Part shown: positions 6,994-16,108 of the stretch, in pieces
Layout of the letters: the number at the start of each line of letters is the position of its first letter
Numbering within the stretch: position 1 is the stretch's first letter
Origin: UBA6215 sp964484255
Lineage (GTDB): Bacteria; Omnitrophota; Gorgyraeia; Pluralincolimonadales; Pluralincolimonadaceae
Length of the DNA stretch: 64,000 nucleotides
Assembly (NCBI GenBank): GCA_964484255.1
Contig: CAZAEH010000002.1
Location: forward strand, 1 to 64,000
Direction of reading: 5' to 3'
Translations under genes and position numbers: made by a program
Notes under the pieces: generated by a model
Database searches by the model: none
Told to the model about the DNA's origin: nothing
What the model saw: the letters and a program-made list of their open reading frames with translations, nothing else

Positions 6994-9477
6994 TCAGTTC
7001 ACCTCCAGATTTTTTTCGGGGACATTTTCCTTTATCCAATCAAGCCTTTCTTTCGCGTATTTCGCCTCCTCACTTTTGCTGGAGGCGAGTTCCTCATATA
7101 TCTTCACGGCGTCTTTCCACCTGTGCCTCCCTTCAAAAAGGGTAGCGGCGCGCAATTGGGCGCGGCCAGACCACATGGTTATCTTGGGGTAAAGGTACTT
7201 TACTTTAAGGTACTCGGGTATAGCCTGGTCTATGTCGCCGGATTCCTCATAGCATTCACCTATCAGGAATTGCGTCTCGGCATTGAAGTTACTTTGGGTA
7301 TCGGTAATGGCAGCCCGGTACTTCTCGATCGCCGCATTATAGAGCCTTCTCTCCTTGAGGATATCGCCTATCCTCCTTGTGGCCACCTTCTCGAATTGCG
7401 TCCCGGGATAGCGCTCGATTATGCTCTTAAGCTCCTTAGTGGCGTCATCGGCATGTCCGCTCTCAGCCAATATATCCCCTATCCTCATGGTACTCTCTAC
7501 TGCCACCTTGGACCCCGGGAAAGTCTCGATAACGTACTCAAATTTCCTGATCGCGCCGTCGAGGTCACCGTTCTTATAAATCGTAAAGGCCAGCCAGTAC
7601 TCCGCCTCGTCCGCAATCCTGCTGGCCGGTTTCTTGGTTGCAATGGATTCGAAGTATGCCTTGGCCTTCTGGTATTGACCGCCGTTATAGTAATATTGGC
7701 CCAACCATAGTCTTACGTCGTCGGTTATGTCCGAATCGGGATATTTGCTTATATAATTATCGAACTGGGAAACGGCGCTCTTTTCGTTCCCCGACTGGTA
7801 GTTGCACCAGCCTATCTCATAGAGGCTGAGACGGGCGTAATCCGTTCCGGGATAGTCCTTGATTATCCTGTTGAAATACGCTATAGCTTCCTTATACCTG
7901 GCCAGGTTAAAAAGGCAGTTTCCCGCCTGGAAATAGACCTCCGGAATCCTTTGGCTCTTCGGATGGGAAGTCATGAACTTCTGGAATGATTCGAACGCTA
8001 AAAGATAATCACCGTTCCTGAAATATGAAACGCCCAGCCTCTGCATGGCATCTTCCTTGAGCCTGGAATTCGGGAAATTCCCTATAAGGCTCTGGAAGGC
8101 CAGGACCGCGCCCTCATAATTGCCTGCTGCAAACATGGTCATCCCCAGCTGGTACTGCGCGTAATCGCATATAAAAGAGTCCCTGTAGTCCTTAAGTATG
8201 GAGTCATAGCTGTCCTTCGCCCTGTCGTAATCTTTCATTTCGAGATAGATATCGCCTATTACAGATATGGCGCTGGCCTTAAGGCTCCTGTCCCGCGAGA
8301 TTTTTACGCACTCCTGCAAGTTTGATATTGCCTCGGGCAGTCGCCTCATCTTTAGGTACGTCCATCCGAGGTTATAATAGAACTGGGCTTTCATTTCCGA
8401 ATCCTGGAATTTCTTTACGGCTTCCTCATATACGTCACCGGCATTCTCATACTTTTCAAGACTGAATAGAGCGTCGCCTTTCCAAAGGTAGGCGTCATCG
8501 AAAAAATTAGAGTTACGGTATTTCAGGATGATCTCGTCATAACTTACGATGGCCTGCTGGTAATCCTTAAGGTAAGAATACGACTGCCCTATCCCAAATA
8601 TTATTGAATCGGTAAGCGGACTGTCGGGTCTGTCGTTGCGTAATGACCGGAAGTCCTCAAGCGCCTTTTTGTAATCCCCTGACTTCAATTCGGACCACGC
8701 CTTCCCGTAACGGGCGTAAACCGCCCATGTCGCATCGGGATTAAGCTCCAGCGCTTTCGAATAATCTGAGCAGGCTTGCCCGTAATCCCTGGTCTGGTAA
8801 TCTATCTCCCCCAGCAGGAAATAGGTATCGGGAAGTTTTTTGGAGACGGTATATTCCTTAATAAAATCCGCCAGCATGGACCTGGCTTCAGCGGGCTTGC
8901 CCGACATAAAAACAGATTCGGCGATCTTGAACTTCGCATCAGCTACCAGGTTATCAGACGGGTATTTTTCTATGAAAGCCTTGAATGAGGAAATGGCGTT
9001 ATCGTAATCGCCCATATTAAAATAACACCAACCTTTGGAATATGCCGAAAATACGGAATATTTGGAATTAGGATATGAATCCATCTCCTCGGCATAACGG
9101 TTCAAGGCTCCTTTGTAATCCTTGCCCTGGAAATATGCCTCCGCAGACCAGTATAGCGCTTCCTCATGCAAGCGATTGGCGGAAGCGGAAGACAGCACTA
9201 TGTCGAACTCTTTTATGGACTGGGAGTATTTACCGAGATATGTGTAACAGCGGCCCAACAGCAAATGGGCGTCATACTGCAACTGGCTCTTGGGGTAATT
9301 GAGCAGGAAACGCTCGAGCTGCTCCTGCGATATATCGTAGAACTCATCGTCAAATGCCTTTTTTGCCAAAACAAAATCATCCTGTGACATGTCCGCCCTG
9401 ATATCATCCGCGGCATACCCACAGGGTGTTACCGATACCAGCAAAAAAAGGAAGTAAAGGAGTGGCCTTCTTATCAT
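6994..9477 (-). CDS. Large exported TPR protein of the Tol/Ton operon
   Basis: The 827-residue product has a signal peptide (residues 1-22, ending GYAADD) and then some twenty tetratricopeptide repeats to the C-terminus, in the BamD/YbgF style (for example DAHLLLGRCYTYLGKYSQSIKEF). The regular repeats indicate a long superhelical periplasmic scaffold. It is the first gene of the operon with exbB, exbD and tonB, a position where smaller YbgF/CpoB-like TPR proteins are seen in Tol-Pal operons. By analogy it may link the energised complex to envelope assembly. Confidence 0.78.
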   Translation of the reverse strand: MIRRPLLYFLFLLVSVTPCGYAADDIRADMSQDDFVLAKKAFDDEFYDISQEQLERFLLNYPKSQLQYDAHLLLGRCYTYLGKYSQSIKEFDIVLSSASANRLHEEALYWSAEAYFQGKDYKGALNRYAEEMDSYPNSKYSVFSAYSKGWCYFNMGDYDNAISSFKAFIEKYPSDNLVADAKFKIAESVFMSGKPAEARSMLADFIKEYTVSKKLPDTYFLLGEIDYQTRDYGQACSDYSKALELNPDATWAVYARYGKAWSELKSGDYKKALEDFRSLRNDRPDSPLTDSIIFGIGQSYSYLKDYQQAIVSYDEIILKYRNSNFFDDAYLWKGDALFSLEKYENAGDVYEEAVKKFQDSEMKAQFYYNLGWTYLKMRRLPEAISNLQECVKISRDRSLKASAISVIGDIYLEMKDYDRAKDSYDSILKDYRDSFICDYAQYQLGMTMFAAGNYEGAVLAFQSLIGNFPNSRLKEDAMQRLGVSYFRNGDYLLAFESFQKFMTSHPKSQRIPEVYFQAGNCLFNLARYKEAIAYFNRIIKDYPGTDYARLSLYEIGWCNYQSGNEKSAVSQFDNYISKYPDSDITDDVRLWLGQYYYNGGQYQKAKAYFESIATKKPASRIADEAEYWLAFTIYKNGDLDGAIRKFEYVIETFPGSKVAVESTMRIGDILAESGHADDATKELKSIIERYPGTQFEKVATRRIGDILKERRLYNAAIEKYRAAITDTQSNFNAETQFLIGECYEESGDIDQAIPEYLKVKYLYPKITMWSGRAQLRAATLFEGRHRWKDAVKIYEELASSKSEEAKYAKERLDWIKENVPEKNLEVN

Positions 9478-9486
9478 GGCAGCCTT

Positions 9487-9515
9487 AATATATCATGAAG
9501 AAGCGGTTTCTTCAA
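9487..9515 (-). promoter_or_regulatory. Candidate promoter before the large TPR gene
   Basis: On the minus strand TTGAAG (9510-9515) is followed after 17 bases by TATATT (9487-9492). Transcription would begin only about 3 bases before ATG 9477, implying a nearly leaderless message. The spacing is ideal but the boxes are imperfect, and the region overlaps the end of uvrA. Confidence 0.35.
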
Positions 9516-12317
9516 CCGAGAACTTGCCCAAGGGCTTTTTTCAGGTAGGTCCCGGTACAAGATGCTTTCTCCCGGGCCACCATTTCAGGGGTTCCGGCGG
9601 CAACCAGCCTTCCGCCGCCGTCACCGCCTTCAGGACCCAGGTCTATCACATAATCCGCGGTCTTTACCACGTCGAGATTATGCTCGATGACCAGGACCGT
9701 ATTGCCCTGATCTACCAAGGCATGAAGCACCCCCAGAAGCTTGTCGACATCGGCAAAGTGTAATCCAGTCGTAGGCTCATCCAGGATATATAGCGTACGG
9801 CCCGTGGAGCGCCTTGAAAGCTCTGCAGCCAATTTTACCCTCTGAGCCTCTCCTCCGGAAAGGGTCGTGGCGGCCTGCCCAAGTTCTATGTAACCCAGAC
9901 CGACATCATTCAAGACGCGGAGTTTCTCCTTGATACGGGGGATATTCTCGAACAACCTTAGGGCATCCTCAACAGTCATGTTAAGAACATCGCTTATGGA
10001 ATAACCCTTATATTTGACTTCCAGGGTCTGCTCATTGAACCTGGCGCCTTTGCAGACCTCGCAAGTAACATAGACATCAGGCAAGAAATGCATTTCGACC
10101 TTGATCACCCCGTCACCCTGGCAGGCCTCGCATCTGCCTCCTTTGACATTAAAGCTGAACCTGCCCGGGCTGAAGCCCCTTACCTTGGATTCCGGCAGGC
10201 GGCTGAAGAGCTCGCGTATAGGGGTGAACATCCCGGTATATGTGGACGGGTTGGAACGGGGCGTCCTGCCGATAGGCGATTGATCGATGACGATCACCTT
10301 ATCTATGTTCTCGACGCCTTTTATCGACCTGTGCTTGCCGGGTTTATCCTTAGAATTATATAATCTCTGGGCCAGCGCGCGGTAAAGTATGCTGTCAACG
10401 AGGGTAGATTTACCGGACCCGGAAACCCCCGTTACGCACACGAACAGGCCAAGAGGAATCCTAACGTCGATATTTTTTAGATTATGTTCGCTTGCCCCTT
10501 TTATCTCGAGCCATTTTCGCCCTTGCGCGACTCTCCTGGAGGCAGGGACCGAAATTGCCGTCTCTCCCCTTAAGAATTTTGCCGTCAGGGAGTCCCTGCA
10601 TTTCAAGAACCCGTCTATATCCCCCGCGCAAACTACCTTACCGCCGTGTTTCCCCGCGCCAGGGCCAAGGTCCACGATATAATCCGCGCTCCTGATGGTC
10701 GCCTCGTCATGCTCCACGACGATCAATGTGTTCCCTGCGTCCCTTAAAGACTTCAGGCTATCGAGAAGTTTATCATTATCGCGCTGGTGCAACCCTATTG
10801 ATGGTTCATCGAGCACGTAGACAACGCCGACCAACCCCGAGCCGATCTGGGTGGCAAGCCTGATCCTCTGCGACTCCCCTCCGGAAAGCGTTGAACTTGC
10901 CCTGTCCAGGGTCAGGTAACCCAACCCTACATCCGCCATGAACTTCAGGCGCGCCATGATCTCTTTCATGGATTGTTTCGCTATTGCGGCCTCTTTGCCC
11001 CCAAATTCAAGGCCCTTGAAGAATTCCATAGCCTGCTTTACGGAAAGGGACGTCACCTTGTCTATCGATCTGCCGCCTATCTTGAACGCAAGGGATTCCG
11101 GTCTGAGCCTCGCGCCGTTGCACTTCGGGCACGGCAAGACAGACATGTATTTATTTATCTCGTTCTTCATGAACTCGGAATCCGTTTCGCGGAAGAGCCT
11201 TTCAAGATGGTTGACCACGCCCTCATACTTCCTGCCCCATATCTGGTCATCCGAACCGTACAATATTATCTTTTGGTTCTCTTTTCCGACCTTGCTAAAA
11301 GGGGCTTCGATATCAAAATGGTGGCGCTGCGCTATCTCCCTTAAAAGACCGCGGTAATACATAAGGTAGCCCTTGCCTCCCCTCTTCCAAGGTTCAATAG
11401 CGTCTATCACGGGTTTGCCCCTATCCGGGATTACCAGGTCTTCGTCTATCTCTATTTTCGTTCCCAGTCCGTTACAAGAAGGGCAGGCCCCATAGGGGGA
11501 ATTAAAAGAGAACGAACGCGGAGAAGGCTCTTCATAGCTGATCCCGCAATCTACGCAGGCATACAATTCACTGAACAGCCGGTCCGTTCCACCATCGCTT
11601 ACCACCACAAGTCCGCCGGAGGCTTTTAGTGCAGTCTCCACCGAATCCGAAAGCCTCTTCTTTATATCAGGTTTTATTACCAGCCTGTCTATCACTACTT
11701 CTATGGTATGTTTCCTGTCCTTGTCCGGCTTGATATCGCTCTCGAGGTCCTTGATGCTGCCGTCTACCCTGGCGCGGATAAATCCTTCTTTTTTCAGCTC
11801 GGCAAATAGCTCCCTGTATTCGCCTTTCCTTCCCCTGACCTTGGGGGCAAGAATGAGCACCTGCTTGCCGGCGGGCATATTCATCACCTGCTGGATTATC
11901 TCCTGGGAGGACTGCCTGGATATCTTCTTGCCGCATTTATAGCAATGCGGGACCCCTATCCTGGCAAAAAGGACCCTTAAATAGTCATAGATCTCCGTGG
12001 TAGTCCCTACCGTTGACCTGGGATTTGAACCAGCGGTCTTCTGCTCGATGGATATGGCCGGCGACATCCCTTCTATGCTGTCGCAGTCCGGTTTCTGCAG
12101 TTGTTCCAGGAACTGGCGGGCANNNNNNNNNNTAAGCCGACAGGCTGTCGATATAGCGCCTTTGGCCCTCGGCGAATATTGTATCGAAAGCAAGCGAAGA
12201 TTTCCCCGAACCGGACAAACCGGTGAAGACTATCATCTTCCCGCGAGGCAGGTTGAGGTCGATGTTCTTAAGGTTATGCACCCTGGCGCCGCGTATATAT
12301 ATGAAATCCCTGTCCAT
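9512..12317 (-). CDS. uvrA: Excinuclease ABC subunit A (gap of Ns inside)
   Basis: Damage-recognition ATPase of nucleotide excision repair. Visible are the first Walker A (GLSGSGKSSLAF), the second (GVSGSGKSTLVD), both ABC signatures (LSGGESQRIRLA and LSGGEAQRVKLA), and zinc-binding CxxC pairs (CYKCGKK, CVDCG, CPSCNG, CEACQG, CEVCKG). Ten Ns at 12123-12132 appear to break the frame. If they are removed, the flanks join as SLSAYARQFLEQ, the universal UvrA sequence, and the total becomes 2796 bases, exactly 932 codons (931 residues). The gene is therefore intact. The small duplicated protein lies upstream with a stem-loop between. Confidence 0.96.
12123..12132. other. Assembly gap of 10 Ns with no missing sequence
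   Basis: Ten Ns separate ...GGCGGGCA from TAAGCCGAC... inside uvrA. Direct joining restores codons for Ser-Ala-Tyr-Ala-Arg-Gln in the conserved UvrA motif, so the true gap size appears to be zero. The Ns are placeholder filler from scaffolding. Confidence 0.9.
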
Positions 12318-12333
12318 ATTTCCCCGATATGAT

Positions 12334-12367
12334 TACCGGCGGAGCAATCATGACTGCCCCGCCGGTA
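12334..12367 (-). promoter_or_regulatory. GC-rich stem-loop in the uvrA leader
   Basis: The arms TACCGGCGG (12334-12342) and CCGCCGGTA (12359-12367) pair perfectly around a 16-base loop. On the minus strand the hairpin follows the stop of the 75-residue gene and ends about 17 bases before the uvrA ATG. No U-tract follows, so it is not a classical intrinsic terminator. It may stabilise the upstream message or reduce read-through. Confidence 0.55.
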
Positions 12368-12391
12368 GTTGAACTCCTGATAACGTGAAGC

Positions 12392-12619
12392 TTACTTGCC
12401 GCCTCTCTTCATCTTAGCCATCGAAACATCACCCTGCTTGTCGATGAAGTAAAGGTAGCCTTTCTGCCTCTTTACGCCGAGTTTGACGAGCTTCTTGGGC
12501 TTTCCGCCCTTGCTTCCGCCCCTCGCCATCTTCGCCATAGAGATATCGCCTTGTTTGTCGAGATAGTACAGATACCCCTTCTCTCTCTTGATACCGGCTT
12601 TAGCTACTTTTTGAGCCAA
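12392..12619 (-). CDS. Small basic protein of two tandem repeats
   Basis: The 75 residues consist of two copies of a unit of about 32 residues: KVAKAGIKREKGYLYYLDKQ-GDISMAKMARGG and KLVKLGVKRQKGYLYFIDKQ-GDVSMAKMKRGG, joined by SKGGKPK. The product is strongly basic, with an aromatic-rich GYLYY core in each unit, and has no signal peptide or Cys. A clear Shine-Dalgarno (GGGAGGTG) precedes the ATG. I do not recognise a named family. A small nucleic-acid-binding protein is plausible from charge and repeat design, and its place just before uvrA and after nadX gives no firm role. Confidence 0.8.
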   Translation of the reverse strand: MAQKVAKAGIKREKGYLYYLDKQGDISMAKMARGGSKGGKPKKLVKLGVKRQKGYLYFIDKQGDVSMAKMKRGGK

Positions 12620-12639
12620 TTGTATTCACCTCCCTTCTT

Positions 12640-13452
12640 CTATGTACCTATCTTGACCTTCCCCATGATCCCTTCCAATGTAGCAACAGCAGAGAGAATT
12701 GCCATGTAGCTTGTCTTGGGATTTCCAGGGGACGGCATGTTCTCGGTCCTTGTCGTTATGCTGCCGAAATTCCCTTTAATTTCTATCTCATGTATATTTC
12801 TTTTAGACGAAGGGGACGCTACTATCCTCACCTTCGTTTTCTTAGGGCCTATACCGCAAAGGCTCAAGGTAGCCGCAACATTTATGTTGGCCGGGAAACC
12901 TTCCATAGCCTTCAGGGCATCGCCTTCAAAAATGATCTTGTCCTTCTTTATGCGGCTTAGGTCTATGCCCTTCTTGAGAATATACGGCGCACCCATAAGT
13001 CCCTTCGGGGGTTTGCTGGTCGTCAAAGTTACGGAACTTATGTCCGCTGCCGACGCCGCTTTTAGCCCGTCAAGTCCGCATATGGCCCCGCTCGGAAGAT
13101 ACACTGTCCTCTTCTTTCTCTCTGCCAGAGAGAAGATCTCCTTATAGCAGCCAAGCAGGCCGCCCGTGCTCATTACCATCACATCCTTGCCGCTCTTAAG
13201 GGCTTGCCTTGCTATACCGGCCGAGCTCTTTGCTGACGCCGCCTCTATGACCAAATCTACCGATCTTATAAGGCTATCCTGTGCCGATATACATAGCTTG
13301 GAAGACAACAATGATGCCAGCTTTCGGGCCTTACTGGTGTCCATATCAGAAAGAGCAGTGACCCTTGCCTTGCCCTTAAGCTCCCGGTCGATATACTTAG
13401 CTATGCTCGCACCTATGGTCCCGCAGCCGATTATACCGATCCGTTTATTCAA
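12640..13452 (-). CDS. nadX: L-aspartate dehydrogenase
   Basis: NAD(P)-dependent enzyme that oxidises L-aspartate to iminoaspartate, the substrate of NadA next door, replacing FAD-dependent NadB. The 270-residue product has an N-terminal Rossmann motif (GIIGCGTIGASIAKYID), the central SGAICGLDGLKAA segment, and the C-terminal NMPSPGNPKTSYMA motif diagnostic of this family. A TTG at 13452, 4 bases after the nadA stop, was chosen as start because translation then begins directly before the Rossmann strand. The longer frame from 13500 would overlap nadA. No nadB or nadC occurs in the window. Confidence 0.88.
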   Translation of the reverse strand: MNKRIGIIGCGTIGASIAKYIDRELKGKARVTALSDMDTSKARKLASLLSSKLCISAQDSLIRSVDLVIEAASAKSSAGIARQALKSGKDVMVMSTGGLLGCYKEIFSLAERKKRTVYLPSGAICGLDGLKAASAADISSVTLTTSKPPKGLMGAPYILKKGIDLSRIKKDKIIFEGDALKAMEGFPANINVAATLSLCGIGPKKTKVRIVASPSSKRNIHEIEIKGNFGSITTRTENMPSPGNPKTSYMAILSAVATLEGIMGKVKIGT

Positions 13453-13456
13453 AGTA

Positions 13457-14431
13457 TCAATATCCCGCCGCAGTAAGAGGTTTATCGCACGATACCGCAA
13501 GCATCCTGTCCAGCGCTTTTTTGGCCTTTAACTTGATATCGCCGGTCACCTCGATTTTATATACCATGTTCTCGAGCGAATGCGCAAGCCACCCGAGGGT
13601 CGTTAACTTCATGCTGGGGCATATAAGATGCGATGTGGCAAGAAAAAACTCCTTATCGGGGTTCTGGGCTTTTAGTTTAAACAGCATCCCTGACTCCGTC
13701 CCGATGATGAACCTCTTTGAGCCCGATTCTTTTACATATTTAAACATACCACCCGTAGAACATATGTGGTCTGCAAGGGCAAGTACTTCGGGAGCGCATT
13801 CCGGGTGGGCAATGAACTCGGCATCGGGGTAAGCTTTCCTTACCTCAAGCACATCTTCCTCTTGGACCCTGATATGGGTCGGGCAGAAACCTTTCCAGAG
13901 TATGATCTCTTTATCCGGCACCTGTGACTGTACGTATAAACCCAGGTTCCTGTCCGGGACAAATATTATCCTTTTGTGGTCCTTGAGCGACCTGACTATC
14001 TCTATAGCGTTAGAGGAGGTGCAGCAGATATCGCTTTCGGCCTTTACCTTGGCCGAAGAATTCACGTAACATACAACAGCCGCATCGGGGTAATCGGCTT
14101 TTATGGCTTTTAATTTTTCGGCCGTGATCATATCTGCCATCGGGCAGCCGGCTTCGGATACCGGCAGGAGGACCATCTTGTCGGGATTGAGTATCGCGGC
14201 GGTCTCCGCCATAAAAGTGACCCCGCAGAAGACAATGACCTTTGCATCTGTCCTTACCGCTGCCTGGCTCAACGCCAGGGAATCGCCCGTGATATCTGCA
14301 AGCTCCTGTATCTCGTCGCGCTGGTAATTATGGACGATGATTACTGCGTCCTTTTCTTTCTTCAGCTTAAGTATCTTTTTCCTAAGCTGCTCGTTGTAAC
14401 TGGCGTCCCTGTCTTCAGGCTGTCTAACCAC
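13457..14431 (-). CDS. nadA: Quinolinate synthase
   Basis: Condenses iminoaspartate with dihydroxyacetone phosphate to quinolinate using a 4Fe-4S cluster. The 324-residue length is normal. Motifs seen include VHNYQRDEIQELADITGDSL, VFCGVTFMAETA (first cluster Cys), CCTSSNA, the PDRNLG loop, and HLICPSMK near the end (last cluster Cys). Translation starts at a GTG (14431) that overlaps the end of panD by 8 bases. NadX, its iminoaspartate supplier, follows 4 bases downstream. Confidence 0.95.
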   Translation of the reverse strand: MVRQPEDRDASYNEQLRKKILKLKKEKDAVIIVHNYQRDEIQELADITGDSLALSQAAVRTDAKVIVFCGVTFMAETAAILNPDKMVLLPVSEAGCPMADMITAEKLKAIKADYPDAAVVCYVNSSAKVKAESDICCTSSNAIEIVRSLKDHKRIIFVPDRNLGLYVQSQVPDKEIILWKGFCPTHIRVQEEDVLEVRKAYPDAEFIAHPECAPEVLALADHICSTGGMFKYVKESGSKRFIIGTESGMLFKLKAQNPDKEFFLATSHLICPSMKLTTLGWLAHSLENMVYKIEVTGDIKLKAKKALDRMLAVSCDKPLTAAGY

Positions 14432-14786
14432 GTTTGGCCTTCTTCATCCTGTTTTTTGCGTCTACAAATACTATCTTGGGCTTATGGCTTCCCTTCTCTC
14501 TGTCATCGAGCAGGCAATATGATATTATTATGACCGTATCACCCTTATGGGCCCACCTCGCTGCAGCCCCGTTCATGCATATTGTACCGCTGCCTGCCTT
14601 TCCGCCTATAGTGTAGGTCTCGACCCTGGAACCGTTATTCAGGTTCACTATCTGGACCCGCTCTCCGGGCAGTATGTCTGCAGCATTAAGCAGTTTTTTG
14701 TCGATGGTGATCGAGCCGGTATATTTGAGATTGGCTTCAGTTACTGTAGCGCCGTGGATCTTTGACTTTAGAAGTGTCCTGAGCAT
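14424..14786 (-). CDS. panD: Aspartate 1-decarboxylase
   Basis: Pyruvoyl-dependent enzyme making beta-alanine from aspartate for pantothenate. The 120-residue precursor shows the self-cleavage site YTGSITID (Gly-Ser bond; Ser becomes the pyruvoyl group) and the typical start MLRTLLKSKIHGATVTEANL and NGAAAR motif. It abuts panC with no gap, so both halves of pantoate-beta-alanine coupling are co-translated. Confidence 0.96.
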   Translation of the reverse strand: MLRTLLKSKIHGATVTEANLKYTGSITIDKKLLNAADILPGERVQIVNLNNGSRVETYTIGGKAGSGTICMNGAAARWAHKGDTVIIISYCLLDDREKGSHKPKIVFVDAKNRMKKAKRG

Positions 14787-15629
14787 CTATGGCCTCACAA
14801 TGATATTGTCTATAAGGCGGGTTTTCCCGAACCATACAGCAACCGCGACGAGGACTTCGCCTTCTATTCTCTTTATGTCGACCAGATCTTTGGTATCCAC
14901 TATAGATATGTAATCAATCCCGTCGACGGTATTGATGATCTGCCCTCGTATTTTGGATATTATCCGACGGGCGTCCTTATTTCCCGATTTTATCAAAAGA
15001 CGGGCTTCTTGTAAAGCCCGATATATCGTCGGGGCAAGGCCCCTCTCGGCGGCAGACAGGTAAGTATTACGCGAGGACATGGCAAGCCCGTCCTTTTCCC
15101 TTACCGTGGGGACTATGACGACCCGGGCTCCGGTATCAAGGTCTGCAGCAAGCCTCTTTATGACTATAGCCTGCTGTGCATCCTTCTGCCCTACGTAAAC
15201 CTTGTCTGGCCTGACTATATTCAAAAGTTTCATGACTATGGTCGCAACTCCCCTGAAATGCCCGGGGCGGAACTTGCCGCAAAGGTTACTTGTAAGTCCC
15301 TGCACCTCTACATAGGTCGAATAACCTTCCGGGTACATCTGCTTGAGCCCTGGATATAATATATAATCCACCTTCTCCCGCAGGCACATCCTTTTGTCAT
15401 GCCTCATGTCCCGAGGATACCTTCTGTAATCTTCGCGGGGCCCGAATTGGACAGGGTTAACGAATATGCTTACGACGACTATATCGGTGTCTTTGCGGGC
15501 GCGTCTTATAAGCGACAGGTGGCCTTCATGGAGGAAACCCATCGTCGGCACGAATCCCACGGTTGCGCCCTTCTTTCTCAGCCGGGCAAGTTCACGGGCC
15601 ATAGACCTTGCAGAATGTATTGTCTTCAT
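14787..15629 (-). CDS. panC: Pantothenate synthetase
   Basis: ATP-dependent ligase joining pantoate and beta-alanine. The 280-residue protein shows VGFVPTMGFLHEGHLSLI (HIGH-like nucleotide motif), FVNPVQFGP, the pantoate-binding KLLNIVRPDKVYVGQKDAQQ region, and the KMSKS-like MSSRNTYLS. It overlaps folK by 4 bases (ATGA). panB is not in the window, so the pantoate branch must be encoded elsewhere or supplied. Confidence 0.96.
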   Translation of the reverse strand: MKTIHSARSMARELARLRKKGATVGFVPTMGFLHEGHLSLIRRARKDTDIVVVSIFVNPVQFGPREDYRRYPRDMRHDKRMCLREKVDYILYPGLKQMYPEGYSTYVEVQGLTSNLCGKFRPGHFRGVATIVMKLLNIVRPDKVYVGQKDAQQAIVIKRLAADLDTGARVVIVPTVREKDGLAMSSRNTYLSAAERGLAPTIYRALQEARLLIKSGNKDARRIISKIRGQIINTVDGIDYISIVDTKDLVDIKRIEGEVLVAVAVWFGKTRLIDNIIVRP

Positions 15630-16108
15630 TTATTGCTTTCCGAAAGTTCCTTCTTTACGGCGGCGGCAGTTTTGCCTAATACCGGGTGCAAGACATCCGG
15701 GGCGATCTGAGCGAGAGGCTCTATCATGAACATCCTCAGATGCAAAAGGGAATGCGGTATAGTCAGCTCGCTGTCATTAATGACAGCGTCGTCATACAGC
15801 AGGATATCCAAGTCTATCTCTCTCGGCCCCCACTTGACGGCAGATGGGGTCCTTCCGACCATGGCTTCTATTTCTTTCAGATACTTCAGTAAAGCATGGG
15901 GGGTAAGCGCCGTCCTGATCTCAGCAACCCCGTCAAGGAATTTATCCTGGGCGGGCCCGCCGACCGGGTCGGTCTCATATAAAGACGATACCTTAATGAC
16001 ATCGACCATGCCTCCATGGCCCAGCATTTCGAGCGCTTTCTCTATATTGCCTCTCCTGTCGCCAAGGTTTGAACCAAGCGCTATAAAGACCCTGGCTCTA
16101 TCCATCAA
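15626..16108 (-). CDS. folK: HPPK, 2-amino-4-hydroxy-6-hydroxymethyldihydropteridine pyrophosphokinase
   Basis: Folate-pathway kinase that pyrophosphorylates 6-hydroxymethyl-dihydropterin. The 160-residue product carries FIALGSNLGDRRGNIEKAL, SSLYETDPVGGPAQDKFLD, the signature KWGPREIDLDILLYDD (two metal-binding Asp) and TIPHSLLHLRMFMIEPLAQI. It is a single-domain form, not fused to folB or folP, and no other folate gene is visible. It overlaps both dapL and panC by 4 bases. Confidence 0.96.
   Translation of the reverse strand: MMDRARVFIALGSNLGDRRGNIEKALEMLGHGGMVDVIKVSSLYETDPVGGPAQDKFLDGVAEIRTALTPHALLKYLKEIEAMVGRTPSAVKWGPREIDLDILLYDDAVINDSELTIPHSLLHLRMFMIEPLAQIAPDVLHPVLGKTAAAVKKELSESNK

Noticed and set aside
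6721..7710. 329-codon plus-strand reading frame opposite exbB and the TPR gene
   Set aside because: Shadow frame on the non-coding strand of two supported genes.
9496..9512. Terminator between the large TPR gene and uvrA
   Set aside because: A 6-bp GAAGAA/TTCTTC stem is present but has no T-tract and lies within a likely promoter spacer.
11985..12317. Frameshifted or split uvrA, or a programmed frameshift
   Set aside because: The apparent shift is caused only by ten placeholder Ns; direct joining gives the conserved sequence in frame.
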